From positions 1-33,097 of IMG/VR virus record IMGVR_UViG_3300042355_000507: DNA of 33,097 nucleotides. One strand, written 5' to 3'. The stretch comes from a virus. The position numbers and the translations under genes are program-made. Positions 21,672 through 30,711 of this stretch are shown piece after piece. How positions within the stretch are numbered: position 1 is the stretch's first letter; every line of letters starts with the position of its first letter. Below the pieces are notes generated by a model. That model was not told where the DNA came from, searched no databases, and saw nothing but the letters and a program-made list of their open reading frames with translations.

Positions 21672-24600
21672 TGGACCTGAGCGGACTGCCCGACGACACC
21701 CTCTCGCCCGGCCTCGACCTCGGCGGCCTGCCCGACACCAACGCCAAGGCGCTGCGCGAGCAGTACCGCACGACCACGAGCACGCCCGACGACACGGCCA
21801 AGGTCATCGACCTCACCAAGCGCACCGGGCTGCCGAAGCCAGTGGTCGAGCGCAACCGGCAAGCCGTCGAGCGCCAAGCGTTCGAGCCGGATTGGGGCGA
21901 CCTCGAAGTCTCGGCGCCGATCACGGTGCGCGAGTTGGCCGCCAACACCAAGCTCTTCGAGTTGGCGAACGACGACACCGAGAACATGCGCCAGATCGAG
22001 CGCACGATGAACCGCCGCAGCGCGGGCATCATCGGCGGGCCGGCGTTCGATCGCTCGCGGGGCACCGTGCAGGCGAGCATCGGCCCCGAGGCGTCGTTCT
22101 CGACGATCGTGGCCGGGCAGATGGGCGTGCTGCCCAACACCTTCGAGCGCATCCGCCAAGGCTTGCGCTTGGAGATCGCCGACCTGTTCGGCTTCGAGAC
22201 CGTACAGCAGGACGCGCAGCGCCGGCGCCAGCAGGTTGATTTTGGCGAGTCGCTGGAAACTCCCGAGTTCGACAGCACGCTCGGCCGGTGGGTCTATGGC
22301 GGCGCGGCCAACATGCAGCGCGTGGTGCCCTCGATCGCGGCCGGCATCGTCACCCGCAGCCCCGCGGTGGGCTTGGCGGCGATGGGGGCGCAGGTACAGC
22401 CCGAGACCTATGGGAAGTACCGCGCACGGGGCGGCACACCCGGCGAAGCGGCGCTCGGCTCGACGATCGAGACGGGCATCGAGGTCGGCACCGAGATGCT
22501 GCCGATGGGCTTCCTCGTCAACCGCTTCGGCAAGGCCGGGGCGACGCAGTTCATCGCCGGCTACTTGGGCCGCGAGCTTCCCACCGAACTCGTTGCAGAA
22601 GTCACGCAGGGCATCGTCGACACGGCGATCGCCAACCCTGACAAGACATGGGGCGAGTACGTCGCCGAGTTGCCAGACACCATCGGGCAGACCGTCGTAT
22701 CCACGCTGATGATGTCGGGCGGCCTCACGGTCGCCAACGAGGCCGCGCGCCGGATGGCAGGGCCGCAGGCACAGGCCGACGCCGCGACGCGCGACGCCGA
22801 TGCGCTCACCCAAATCTCTGCGCTGGCGGCAGCGTCCAAGCTGCGCACGCGCGACCCGCAGAGCTTCCAAGAGTTCGTCGCTGCCGCCAACGAGGACGGC
22901 GCGGTGCAGGACATCTACCTCGACGCCCGCACGCTGCAACAGGCCGGGATCGACCCGGTCCTGCTCGCGCAGGCATCGCCCTCGGCCGCGGCGCAACTCG
23001 AACAGGCGCTCGCCACTGGCGGCGACCTCGTGATCCCGATGTCGGAGTACGCCGCGCGGATCGCCGGCACCGACCTCGACCCGGTGCTCACCCCGCACTT
23101 GCGCACGGCCGAGGATGCGCTCTCGCTCGATGAGGCGCAGCGCTTCTATCAAGGCCAAGCCGAGGAGTTCCAGAAGGCCGCGACGAAGGTGATGGAAGAG
23201 AAGGCAGCCGACACGGCATGGGCGGCCTCGGCCAAGGCGGTCGAGACCAAGCTCTTCGACGAGTTGAAGAACGCCGGCCGCTTCACCGACGACGTGAATA
23301 CCGCCTACTCGACGCTGATGCGTGACTTCTACGTCGCCACGGCCTCGCGCCTCGGCATCACCCCCGAGGAGATGTTCGCGCGCTACCCGATCAAGGTAGC
23401 CGCCGAGCGCATGGCGGGCGACGCTAGGCGGATGGAGCAGGGGCGCAAGAGTACGCCGACAATCGACGCGGGCAACGGCGTGGTGCTGCACAAGCAAAAG
23501 GATTTCAAAACGGACGAGGGCACCTTCTCGGTGTATGACATCGAGAAGAAAGTCGAGAACGTGCGCGGCCGTGCGTCGATGTTCACGGTGTTAAAAGACC
23601 GCGAAGGCTACATCGTGCGCAATGCGATCTTGCCTGACAGCGAGAAGCGCAAAGGGGTAGCGACCGCGCTTTACACGGCCATGAACGCCGAGAGCCTCGC
23701 TACCACCGGCAAGCCGTTGCGCTCGACGCAACCGCGCACGCTGATGACGGGCGAAGTTGTCCATGAGCTTTCAGATGAGGGGGCAGCGTTATGGGATTCC
23801 TTTGTATCGAAGGGGCTTGCTGAAAAGCTCGGGGAAAAGAACTACCGATTTTTGCCGCAGCAGGCCGCCCCACAAAACCCCCTCACCAAGCTATTCCAAG
23901 CCGTCACCGACGCGCTCGGCATCACGCAGCCGCAAGAGGCCGCGCCGGTAGAGCAACCGGCACCGCAGCCCGAAGCACCGGCCGGGCCGGCGTTGGACAT
24001 GACGCAGTTCTTCCAAGGCGACAAGCCCGACCTGATCGTCCAACACAACCTCACCGCCGAGAACCTGCTGCACGCGGTAAGGATGGGCGGCATCCCGGTG
24101 CCGTCGCTGGCGATCACCAAAAAGGACACGCCGCTCACTGGCTTCGGCGAGATCACGCTGCTCGGCTCGAAGGACTTGGCCGACCCGAAGGGTTACGCCG
24201 GCACCAAGGTGTTCGGCGCCGACATCTACTCGCCGCGCTACCCGAGCATCGAGTATCAGTTCACGCCGAACATGAAGAAGCTCGCCGAGGCGAAGCTCAA
24301 GGACGGTCTCGAAGCGACTAAGTCCTATCTCGATTGGGAAGAGATCAGCCGCCGCGGCGCGGATACGCTGCGCACCGAGCCGGCCGTGCGTTGGCAGTTC
24401 CTCAAGGATCGAGGGATCGAGCCGACGATCACGCGCGTCGAACCGAAGCCGCTACCCCCGGCGTTGCAGCCGTTCGCCAACGACACGCGCGACGCCTTCG
24501 CCCTACGCGACGACCCTGCCTTCGTCGAGGCCGCCTACAAGGCATACGAGGACGTGCTCGCCGTCGCCTACGATGGCGACCGCGCAGCGGCGCAAGCCGA

Positions 24601-27600
24601 GATCGCCGACCTCAAGAAAAAGGCGGCAGACCGCGGTGTCTCGTACCTTATCCGAGACTACGCGCAGCAGGTCGAAACTTTCCAACGTGAGCAGCGCGAC
24701 GCCGGCCGCGTCGATACGGCTGCGACGAATCGCGCGATCGAGACGCAGATTTACGACCTCAATCTGCGCGATGAGCTTGAGCACTACGCCGCCGAGTTCC
24801 TGCGCGACATCAACCCGAACGAGCGCATCTTCCAAGGCTACACCTACAACGGCAACCGCCGCTATGTCGCGCACACGCTTGAGAACGTGGTGAAGATTCT
24901 CAAGAAGGAACTGCGCGGCGGCGAGGGCTTCAACTACGGCGTCGGCAGCATCCGCTCGCAGTTCACGCCGCAGTTCAAGAGCATCAAGCAAATCCGTGAG
25001 GCCAAGGACCGGCTCATGGACAAGGCCGAGTTCGAGAAAGTCAAGGAAGAGATCGACGCCGAGTTCTTCGCCCTGCGCGACCAACTCACGTCGTACCATC
25101 CGATCGGCAACGAGTTCCGCTTCGCCGACACTGTCTCGTCGATGATGTACGACGCCGCGACGATGGGCATCCCGCGCGCCCTCAAGGAGAACGGCTTTAA
25201 CGAGGTGCCGGACGAGGCGCAGCGCGAGATTGCCACCTTCCTCGGCAAGCTGCGCACGCTGCCGGCGGAATACTTCGAGGCGAAGATTCTGCGCGACGTG
25301 GACCTCACCGAGTTCTCGGGCGCTGTCGTGCCGGAAGGCGTCACGCCGAAGGTGATCGAAGCGCTCAATGCGCGGGGCGTCAAGGACATTCGCTACTACA
25401 AGAAGGGCGACGACGCCGACCGCCGGGCCAAGATCGGCGAGTTTGAAAATCTGTTCTTCCAAAACCCGAACGGATGGGGGACCGCCGAAACTGGCGACCC
25501 GTCCTCGCCCGATCCGCTCAAGCCGGGGCGGGGGTCGCGCGGCATCATCTCCTTCGGCCGGGACATCACGCAGACCCCGAGCGTCATCACGCTCTTCAAC
25601 AACGCCGACCTCTCGACCTTCCTGCACGAGATGGGGCACTTCCAACTCGAAGTGCTCGCCAACATCGCCAGCCGGCCCGACGCCCCGGCCGAGATCGCGG
25701 CCGACCTCGACGCCGTGCTCAAGTGGTTCGGCATCAAGGGCGACGAGAGCGTTGTCGGCGGCGAGACCGCCGGGCAGTTGGGGCAGCCGGCCTATCACGG
25801 CTCCCCCTACAAGTTCGACAAGTTCTCACTTGAGCATCTCGGGCGCGGCGAAGGGGCGCAGGCTTACGGGTGGGGTCTCTACTTTGCCGGCAAGAAGGGG
25901 ATTGCCGAGCACTACCGCCAAGCCCTGAGCAAGACGACGCCGGCGCACAACACGATCGACGGCAAGCGGATCACCAAGAAGCTGCTCGAAGAGTTGCAGC
26001 AATCCGACGACAACACGATGCGCGCGTTCTTCGGAGGCAAGGCAGGCGGCCGTGCAGCAGGTGTTACCAGCATCGCGAAAGCCGTCGATGACGCGATCGA
26101 GACGGCGCAGGAGAACCGGGACGACTATCAGCAGCGCCTCGACGCGCACCTCGCTAACCCGCCGCTCGCGTCGACCTACGACCCCGCCGACTACCAACGC
26201 TTCATCGCGTCCTACGATCGGCAGATCGAGGGCTTGCAGAAGCTCAAGGCCCGCATCGGCTTCAACAAGGAAACCAAGAGCGGCCAACTCTACGAGGTCG
26301 ACATCCCCGAAGAAGGCCAATACTTGCTTTGGGACAAGCCGCTGAGTGAGCAACCCGAGGCGGTCAAGGCGGCGCTTGGAAATCGCGCGATGAAAACTTC
26401 GCCGATGGTGGGCGACAAGACCTTACGCGCTTACCTGACCGACAACGGGGTCGGCAAAGGCTCGGTCCGTTCAATCGTCGAGCGGTACATCGCGGAGGCG
26501 GCGAGCGTTGAAGGTGCTCGCCCTGCGGTGGTTGCGCATTTTGAAGGTGCGACGCCCGAGGCAAAGCAAGCCGCGCTCGGCGTTCTTGACTCGCTCGCCG
26601 GTGTCGATGTCACCTTCGCCACTGTGCTCGACGACGCAAAGGGCGGGGCGACGTTTTACCGCGACCTTACCTCGGAATTTGCGTCCGACGAAGCCGCCAG
26701 CAAGTACCTCAACAGCATCGGCATCGCCGGCATCAAGTACCTCGACGGCACGAGCCGCAGCAATCAACCCTACGAGGTGGTGCTATCCACCAGCAAGGGC
26801 GTGTACGCCAAATCGCAGTTCGCCACCAAAGCGCAGGCTGAGGCTTACGCCGCGGAAAAGGCCGCGGAGGGCTTCACGACCGAAGTGCGGGACAACCCGG
26901 ACGCCACGCACAACTACGTGATCTTCGACGACAGCGCCGTCGAGATTCTCAACACGTTCTACCAAGGCGACGACACCCAAGCACCGAACCCCGACGCCCT
27001 GCCCAAGCGCCGCACCGCGCTCGAAGTGTGGCAGGCCATGAGCCTCGAAGAGAAGCGCCCCTACCACGAGCAATTTGCCCGCGGCTTCGAGGCGTACTTG
27101 TTCGAGGGCAAGGCACCGAGCCAAGAACTCACCGGCCTGTTCTCCCGCTTCCGCGCGTGGCTCATCAACGTCTACAAGTCGGTCAAGGCGCTCAACGTCG
27201 AGATCAGCGACGACATCCGCCAAGTGTTCGACCGGCTCGTCGCCACCGACGAGGCCATCAAGCAAGCCGAGGCGATGCGATCCTACGCGCCGATGTTCCC
27301 TGACGACCCCGAGGTGCAAGCCGCTGCGGCCGAGGCCACTCAGACCGCCGTGGATCAACTACAGCGCCGCTCCCTGCGCGACATGCAATGGCTCACCAAC
27401 GCGAGGGGCCGCCTGCTCAAGCAGATGCAGAAGGACGCGAAGGCCAAGCGCAAGGCGGTCGAGGACGAGGTGCGCGCCGAGGTCCGCGCGATGCCGATCT
27501 ATGCCGCGATGCACTTCCTCAAGCGCGGCGAGATGGTCGCCCCGGACGGCGAGCAGGTCAAAGTCGAGAAGGGCCACCGCCTCGACACGGCTGCGCTGGC

Positions 27601-30600
27601 CGAGATGTACCCCGAGTCGATGCTCGCCCGCCCGGCGCTCGAACGCCTGCAAGGCATGACGCGCAAGGACGGCCTGCACCCCGACCTCGTGGCCGAGATG
27701 TTCGGCTTCACGAGTGGCGATCAACTCGTGCGCGAGATCATCGCAGCCGAGAACGAGGCGCAACTCATCGAGGGCTTGACCGACCGGCGGGTGCTTGAGC
27801 GCTACGGCGATCTCGCCGACCCCGACACGCTGGCCCGCGCGGTCGACGAGGCGATCCACAACGAGATGCGGCTCAAGGTATTGGCGACCGAACTCAAGGC
27901 CGCCACGAAGGCGCAGACCCCTGTGCGCGCGATCATGCAGGCCGCCAAGGACTACGCCGCGAAAGTGTTGGCCGGCAAGAAGCTCAAGGACATCAAGCCG
28001 CGCCAGCACGCCGCGGCCGAGACCCGCGCAGGCAAGGCCGCGATGCAAGCCTTCGGCAAGGGCGACACCGCCACGCTCGCCACAGAGAAGCGCAACCAAG
28101 TCCTGCAAGGCTACCTCACCAAAATGTCTTACGAGGCGCTCGACGAGGTGGGCAAGACCCGCGACTTCTTCCGCCGGGTTGTCACTGGCAAGGACGACCA
28201 AGTGCTCAAGACGCGCGACCTCGACGTAGTCAATGCGGCCCGCGCGATCCTCGCCGCCTACGGCTTCGGGCAGAAGGCCAAGACCGCCGCCGAGTACCTC
28301 AAGGTGGTGCAGGCCAACGACCCCGAGATGTACGCCGTCCTCAAGGACCGCGTCGACTCGGCCGTCGCCGACGCCAAGCCGTTCAACGAACTCACGCTCG
28401 AAGAGATGCGCGGCCTGCGCGACGAGATCGACGCGATGTGGTATCTCGCCAAGCGCAACCGGCAGATGGAAGTCGACGGCGATCTGCTCGACCGGCAGGA
28501 GGTGCAGGCGGCGCTGCGCGAGCGCATGGAGGAGATCGGCATCCCCGACACCGTGCCGGGGGAGGGGAGTGCGATCACCCCCGCCGAGGAGCGCCTGCGC
28601 AAGCTGCAAACCCTGCGCGCCGCGGCCCGCCGTGTCGAGTCGTGGGCCGAGGCCAAGGACGGCGGGGCCGGTGCTGGACCTTTCTGGCGCTACATCTGGA
28701 ACACGATCAAAGACCCGGCGAACCGCTACCGGGCCGAGAAGGGTCAAGCGCTCAAGGCACTGCGCGAGGCGTTCGACGCGATCCCCGGCATGCAGCGCGG
28801 CCTCATCGACGCGCCCGAGCTTGGCTACACCTTCGGCAAGGACGAGGGCGGCGTGGGCATGTCCGAACTCATGCACGCCCTGCTGCACACCGGCAACGAA
28901 AGCAACAAGCGCAAGCTCCTGCTTGGCCGCAAGTGGGCCACCGAGAGCGCCGACGGTACGCTCAACACCGCACGGTGGGACGCCTTCATCGAGCGCATGC
29001 ACCAAGAAGGCCGCATCACCAAGGCGCACTACGACGCCCGCCAACAGATTTGGGACATCCTCGAATCGCTCAAGCCGCAGGCGCAGAAGGCCCACCGTGA
29101 CGTGTTCGGCAAGTATTTCGCCGAGGTCACGGCCGAGGCGCAGGTCACGCCGTTCGGCACCTACCGGGGCGGCTACGTGCCAGCCATCGCCGACACGCGG
29201 GTCGTCAACGACGCCGCCCTGCGCAAGCTCGCCGAACAGGAGAACGAGGGGATGGCCTACGCCTTCCCGACCACGTCCAAGGGCTTCACCAAGTCGCGCG
29301 TCGATTACAACCGGCCGCTGCTGCTCGACCTGCGCACGCTCTCGCAGCACATCGACAAGGTGCTGCTGTTCTCGCACATGGAGCAGCCGGTGCGCGACGT
29401 GCGCCGGGTGCTGATGTCGCCGGAAGTCTCGCAGGCATTGACCCGGATCGACCCGGCCGCCTACGACGGCCTGCTGATCCCTTGGCTCAACCGCTCGGCC
29501 AAGCAGCAGGTCGAGGCGCCGATCCCCGGCGATCGCGGACTGATGCGCTTCGTCTCCATCGCCCGCCAGCGCGCCGGCATGGCCGCGATGCTCGCCAACG
29601 TGTCGAACACCGCGCAGCAGATCACCGGCTTCTCGCTGGCCGCGATCAAGGTCAAGCCGCGCTACCTGCTCGGCGCGATGGCCGAGTACGCCAAGGCGCC
29701 GAAGGTGGTGACGCAGACAGTGGCCGAAGCCTCGCCCTACATGGCGACGCGCATGGAGAACGAGGTCGCGCAGATGATCGACGGCATCAACGACATCCTG
29801 CTCGACCCGAGCCTCTACGAGAAGGCGCAGGCGTGGACGGCCAAGCATGCCTACTTCATGCAATCGGCAGTCGACAACGTGATGTCGCCGATCGTGTGGC
29901 TGGCCGCCTACAACGAGGCGATCGAGGGCGGGGCCAGCGAGCTTGACGCCAAGCGGCTCGCCGACGGCACCGTGCGGCAGACGCAGGGCACCACGCAGCC
30001 CGAGGACGTGAGCCGGATCGAGACCGGCAACGCCTTCTGGCGCCTGTTCGCGCAGTTCGCCGGCTACTTCAACATGCAGGCCAACGTGCTCGGCACCCGC
30101 TACGCGCAGACCGCCGAGGAGCTTGGCGTGCGCAAGGGCGCGGGGCGGATGCTCTACATCACGACCTTCGGCTTCCTCATCCCGGCGTGGGTGGCCGAGG
30201 CCATCGCGCAGATGTTCCGCGGCGGGCCGGATGACGAGGACAAGGACGGCGAATACCTCGACGATTGGCTCATGGCCGTGTTCGGCTTCGGCACCCTGCG
30301 CACCGCCACGGCGATGATCCCGGTGGCGGGGCAGGGCATCAACGCCGTGGTCAACGCCGCCAACACCAAGCCCTACGACGACCGCATCGCCACAGCCCCG
30401 GCGGTGAGCATGATCGAGAGCGCCGCCCGCGCGCCGTCGTCGGTCTACAAGGCGATCGTCGACGACGCCAGCAAGCAGAAGGCGGTGCGCGACGTGGCGA
30501 CGCTCATCACGCTCACGACCGGCCTGCCGGCGAGCGCCTTGGCCCGGCCGGTGGGGTATGGCGTTGGCGTGGCCGCCGGCGAGATTCAGCCCGAGAACGA

Positions 30601-30652
30601 GGCCGACTTCGCGCGTGGCGTGATCTCGGGCGCGAAGGGCCAGCAGCGCTAA
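21671..30652 (+). CDS. Giant polyvalent internal virion protein (zincin, ADP-ribosyltransferase-like and GNAT-like domains)
   Basis: 2993 aa from ATG 21671 (MDLSGLPDDTLSPGLDLGGL). Order seen: N-terminal charged part; a Gly/Ala-rich hydrophobic region (about 210-370, 'IRQGLRLEIADLFGFETVQQ', 'AAGIVTRSPAVGLAAMGAQV'); a GNAT-like segment (about 594-730, 'SEKRKGVATALYTAMN'); a conserved block 'LIVQHNLTAENLLHAVRMGG' (about 785); a zincin with HEMGH (1319-1323); an ADP-ribosyltransferase-like domain (about 1372-1755, 'AYHGSPYKFDKFSLEHLG', 'GWGLYFA', 'VIFDDSAVEIL'); then 'RPYHEQFARGFEAYLFEGKA', the usual later part of such zincins; and long helical regions to the end. It is encoded where T7 gene 16 lies, so it is probably injected with DNA to act on host envelope or proteins. 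Enzyme activities are inferred from motifs only. Confidence 0.88.
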   Translation: MDLSGLPDDTLSPGLDLGGLPDTNAKALREQYRTTTSTPDDTAKVIDLTKRTGLPKPVVERNRQAVERQAFEPDWGDLEVSAPITVRELAANTKLFELANDDTENMRQIERTMNRRSAGIIGGPAFDRSRGTVQASIGPEASFSTIVAGQMGVLPNTFERIRQGLRLEIADLFGFETVQQDAQRRRQQVDFGESLETPEFDSTLGRWVYGGAANMQRVVPSIAAGIVTRSPAVGLAAMGAQVQPETYGKYRARGGTPGEAALGSTIETGIEVGTEMLPMGFLVNRFGKAGATQFIAGYLGRELPTELVAEVTQGIVDTAIANPDKTWGEYVAELPDTIGQTVVSTLMMSGGLTVANEAARRMAGPQAQADAATRDADALTQISALAAASKLRTRDPQSFQEFVAAANEDGAVQDIYLDARTLQQAGIDPVLLAQASPSAAAQLEQALATGGDLVIPMSEYAARIAGTDLDPVLTPHLRTAEDALSLDEAQRFYQGQAEEFQKAATKVMEEKAADTAWAASAKAVETKLFDELKNAGRFTDDVNTAYSTLMRDFYVATASRLGITPEEMFARYPIKVAAERMAGDARRMEQGRKSTPTIDAGNGVVLHKQKDFKTDEGTFSVYDIEKKVENVRGRASMFTVLKDREGYIVRNAILPDSEKRKGVATALYTAMNAESLATTGKPLRSTQPRTLMTGEVVHELSDEGAALWDSFVSKGLAEKLGEKNYRFLPQQAAPQNPLTKLFQAVTDALGITQPQEAAPVEQPAPQPEAPAGPALDMTQFFQGDKPDLIVQHNLTAENLLHAVRMGGIPVPSLAITKKDTPLTGFGEITLLGSKDLADPKGYAGTKVFGADIYSPRYPSIEYQFTPNMKKLAEAKLKDGLEATKSYLDWEEISRRGADTLRTEPAVRWQFLKDRGIEPTITRVEPKPLPPALQPFANDTRDAFALRDDPAFVEAAYKAYEDVLAVAYDGDRAAAQAEIADLKKKAADRGVSYLIRDYAQQVETFQREQRDAGRVDTAATNRAIETQIYDLNLRDELEHYAAEFLRDINPNERIFQGYTYNGNRRYVAHTLENVVKILKKELRGGEGFNYGVGSIRSQFTPQFKSIKQIREAKDRLMDKAEFEKVKEEIDAEFFALRDQLTSYHPIGNEFRFADTVSSMMYDAATMGIPRALKENGFNEVPDEAQREIATFLGKLRTLPAEYFEAKILRDVDLTEFSGAVVPEGVTPKVIEALNARGVKDIRYYKKGDDADRRAKIGEFENLFFQNPNGWGTAETGDPSSPDPLKPGRGSRGIISFGRDITQTPSVITLFNNADLSTFLHEMGHFQLEVLANIASRPDAPAEIAADLDAVLKWFGIKGDESVVGGETAGQLGQPAYHGSPYKFDKFSLEHLGRGEGAQAYGWGLYFAGKKGIAEHYRQALSKTTPAHNTIDGKRITKKLLEELQQSDDNTMRAFFGGKAGGRAAGVTSIAKAVDDAIETAQENRDDYQQRLDAHLANPPLASTYDPADYQRFIASYDRQIEGLQKLKARIGFNKETKSGQLYEVDIPEEGQYLLWDKPLSEQPEAVKAALGNRAMKTSPMVGDKTLRAYLTDNGVGKGSVRSIVERYIAEAASVEGARPAVVAHFEGATPEAKQAALGVLDSLAGVDVTFATVLDDAKGGATFYRDLTSEFASDEAASKYLNSIGIAGIKYLDGTSRSNQPYEVVLSTSKGVYAKSQFATKAQAEAYAAEKAAEGFTTEVRDNPDATHNYVIFDDSAVEILNTFYQGDDTQAPNPDALPKRRTALEVWQAMSLEEKRPYHEQFARGFEAYLFEGKAPSQELTGLFSRFRAWLINVYKSVKALNVEISDDIRQVFDRLVATDEAIKQAEAMRSYAPMFPDDPEVQAAAAEATQTAVDQLQRRSLRDMQWLTNARGRLLKQMQKDAKAKRKAVEDEVRAEVRAMPIYAAMHFLKRGEMVAPDGEQVKVEKGHRLDTAALAEMYPESMLARPALERLQGMTRKDGLHPDLVAEMFGFTSGDQLVREIIAAENEAQLIEGLTDRRVLERYGDLADPDTLARAVDEAIHNEMRLKVLATELKAATKAQTPVRAIMQAAKDYAAKVLAGKKLKDIKPRQHAAAETRAGKAAMQAFGKGDTATLATEKRNQVLQGYLTKMSYEALDEVGKTRDFFRRVVTGKDDQVLKTRDLDVVNAARAILAAYGFGQKAKTAAEYLKVVQANDPEMYAVLKDRVDSAVADAKPFNELTLEEMRGLRDEIDAMWYLAKRNRQMEVDGDLLDRQEVQAALRERMEEIGIPDTVPGEGSAITPAEERLRKLQTLRAAARRVESWAEAKDGGAGAGPFWRYIWNTIKDPANRYRAEKGQALKALREAFDAIPGMQRGLIDAPELGYTFGKDEGGVGMSELMHALLHTGNESNKRKLLLGRKWATESADGTLNTARWDAFIERMHQEGRITKAHYDARQQIWDILESLKPQAQKAHRDVFGKYFAEVTAEAQVTPFGTYRGGYVPAIADTRVVNDAALRKLAEQENEGMAYAFPTTSKGFTKSRVDYNRPLLLDLRTLSQHIDKVLLFSHMEQPVRDVRRVLMSPEVSQALTRIDPAAYDGLLIPWLNRSAKQQVEAPIPGDRGLMRFVSIARQRAGMAAMLANVSNTAQQITGFSLAAIKVKPRYLLGAMAEYAKAPKVVTQTVAEASPYMATRMENEVAQMIDGINDILLDPSLYEKAQAWTAKHAYFMQSAVDNVMSPIVWLAAYNEAIEGGASELDAKRLADGTVRQTQGTTQPEDVSRIETGNAFWRLFAQFAGYFNMQANVLGTRYAQTAEELGVRKGAGRMLYITTFGFLIPAWVAEAIAQMFRGGPDDEDKDGEYLDDWLMAVFGFGTLRTATAMIPVAGQGINAVVNAANTKPYDDRIATAPAVSMIESAARAPSSVYKAIVDDASKQKAVRDVATLITLTTGLPASALARPVGYGVGVAAGEIQPENEADFARGVISGAKGQQR

Positions 30653-30653
30653 C

Positions 30654-30687
30654 CCGTACCCTTGACCCCGCGCCGATCCCTCAAAAT
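30654..30687 (+). promoter_or_regulatory. Late-region motif, copy 5 (before the tail-fibre gene)
   Basis: CCGTACCCTTGAC at 30654-30666, starting 2 bases after the giant gene's stop. TTGACC, 14 bases, CAAAAT (30682-30687). Here a normal sigma70 spacing also exists (TTGACC, 17 bases, AATTAT 30685-30690). Transcription would serve the tail fibre starting at 30712. Confidence 0.6.
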
Positions 30688-30711
30688 TATGCCACCTAAA
30701 AGGACTTCAAC

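Noticed and set aside
27359-29863. Very long open frame on the - strand (834 codons) opposite the giant gene, and similar ones at 9135-11099 and 21593-23497
   Set aside because: They lie antisense to well-identified genes, have Arg/Val/Leu/Asp-rich compositions typical of reverse frames of GC-rich coding sequence, and show no domain pattern or ribosome site.
7324-30687. Late motif as a T7-type single-subunit RNA polymerase promoter
   Set aside because: No such polymerase gene is in the window, and the motif does not resemble known T7-group promoters. Not excluded if the gene lies outside.
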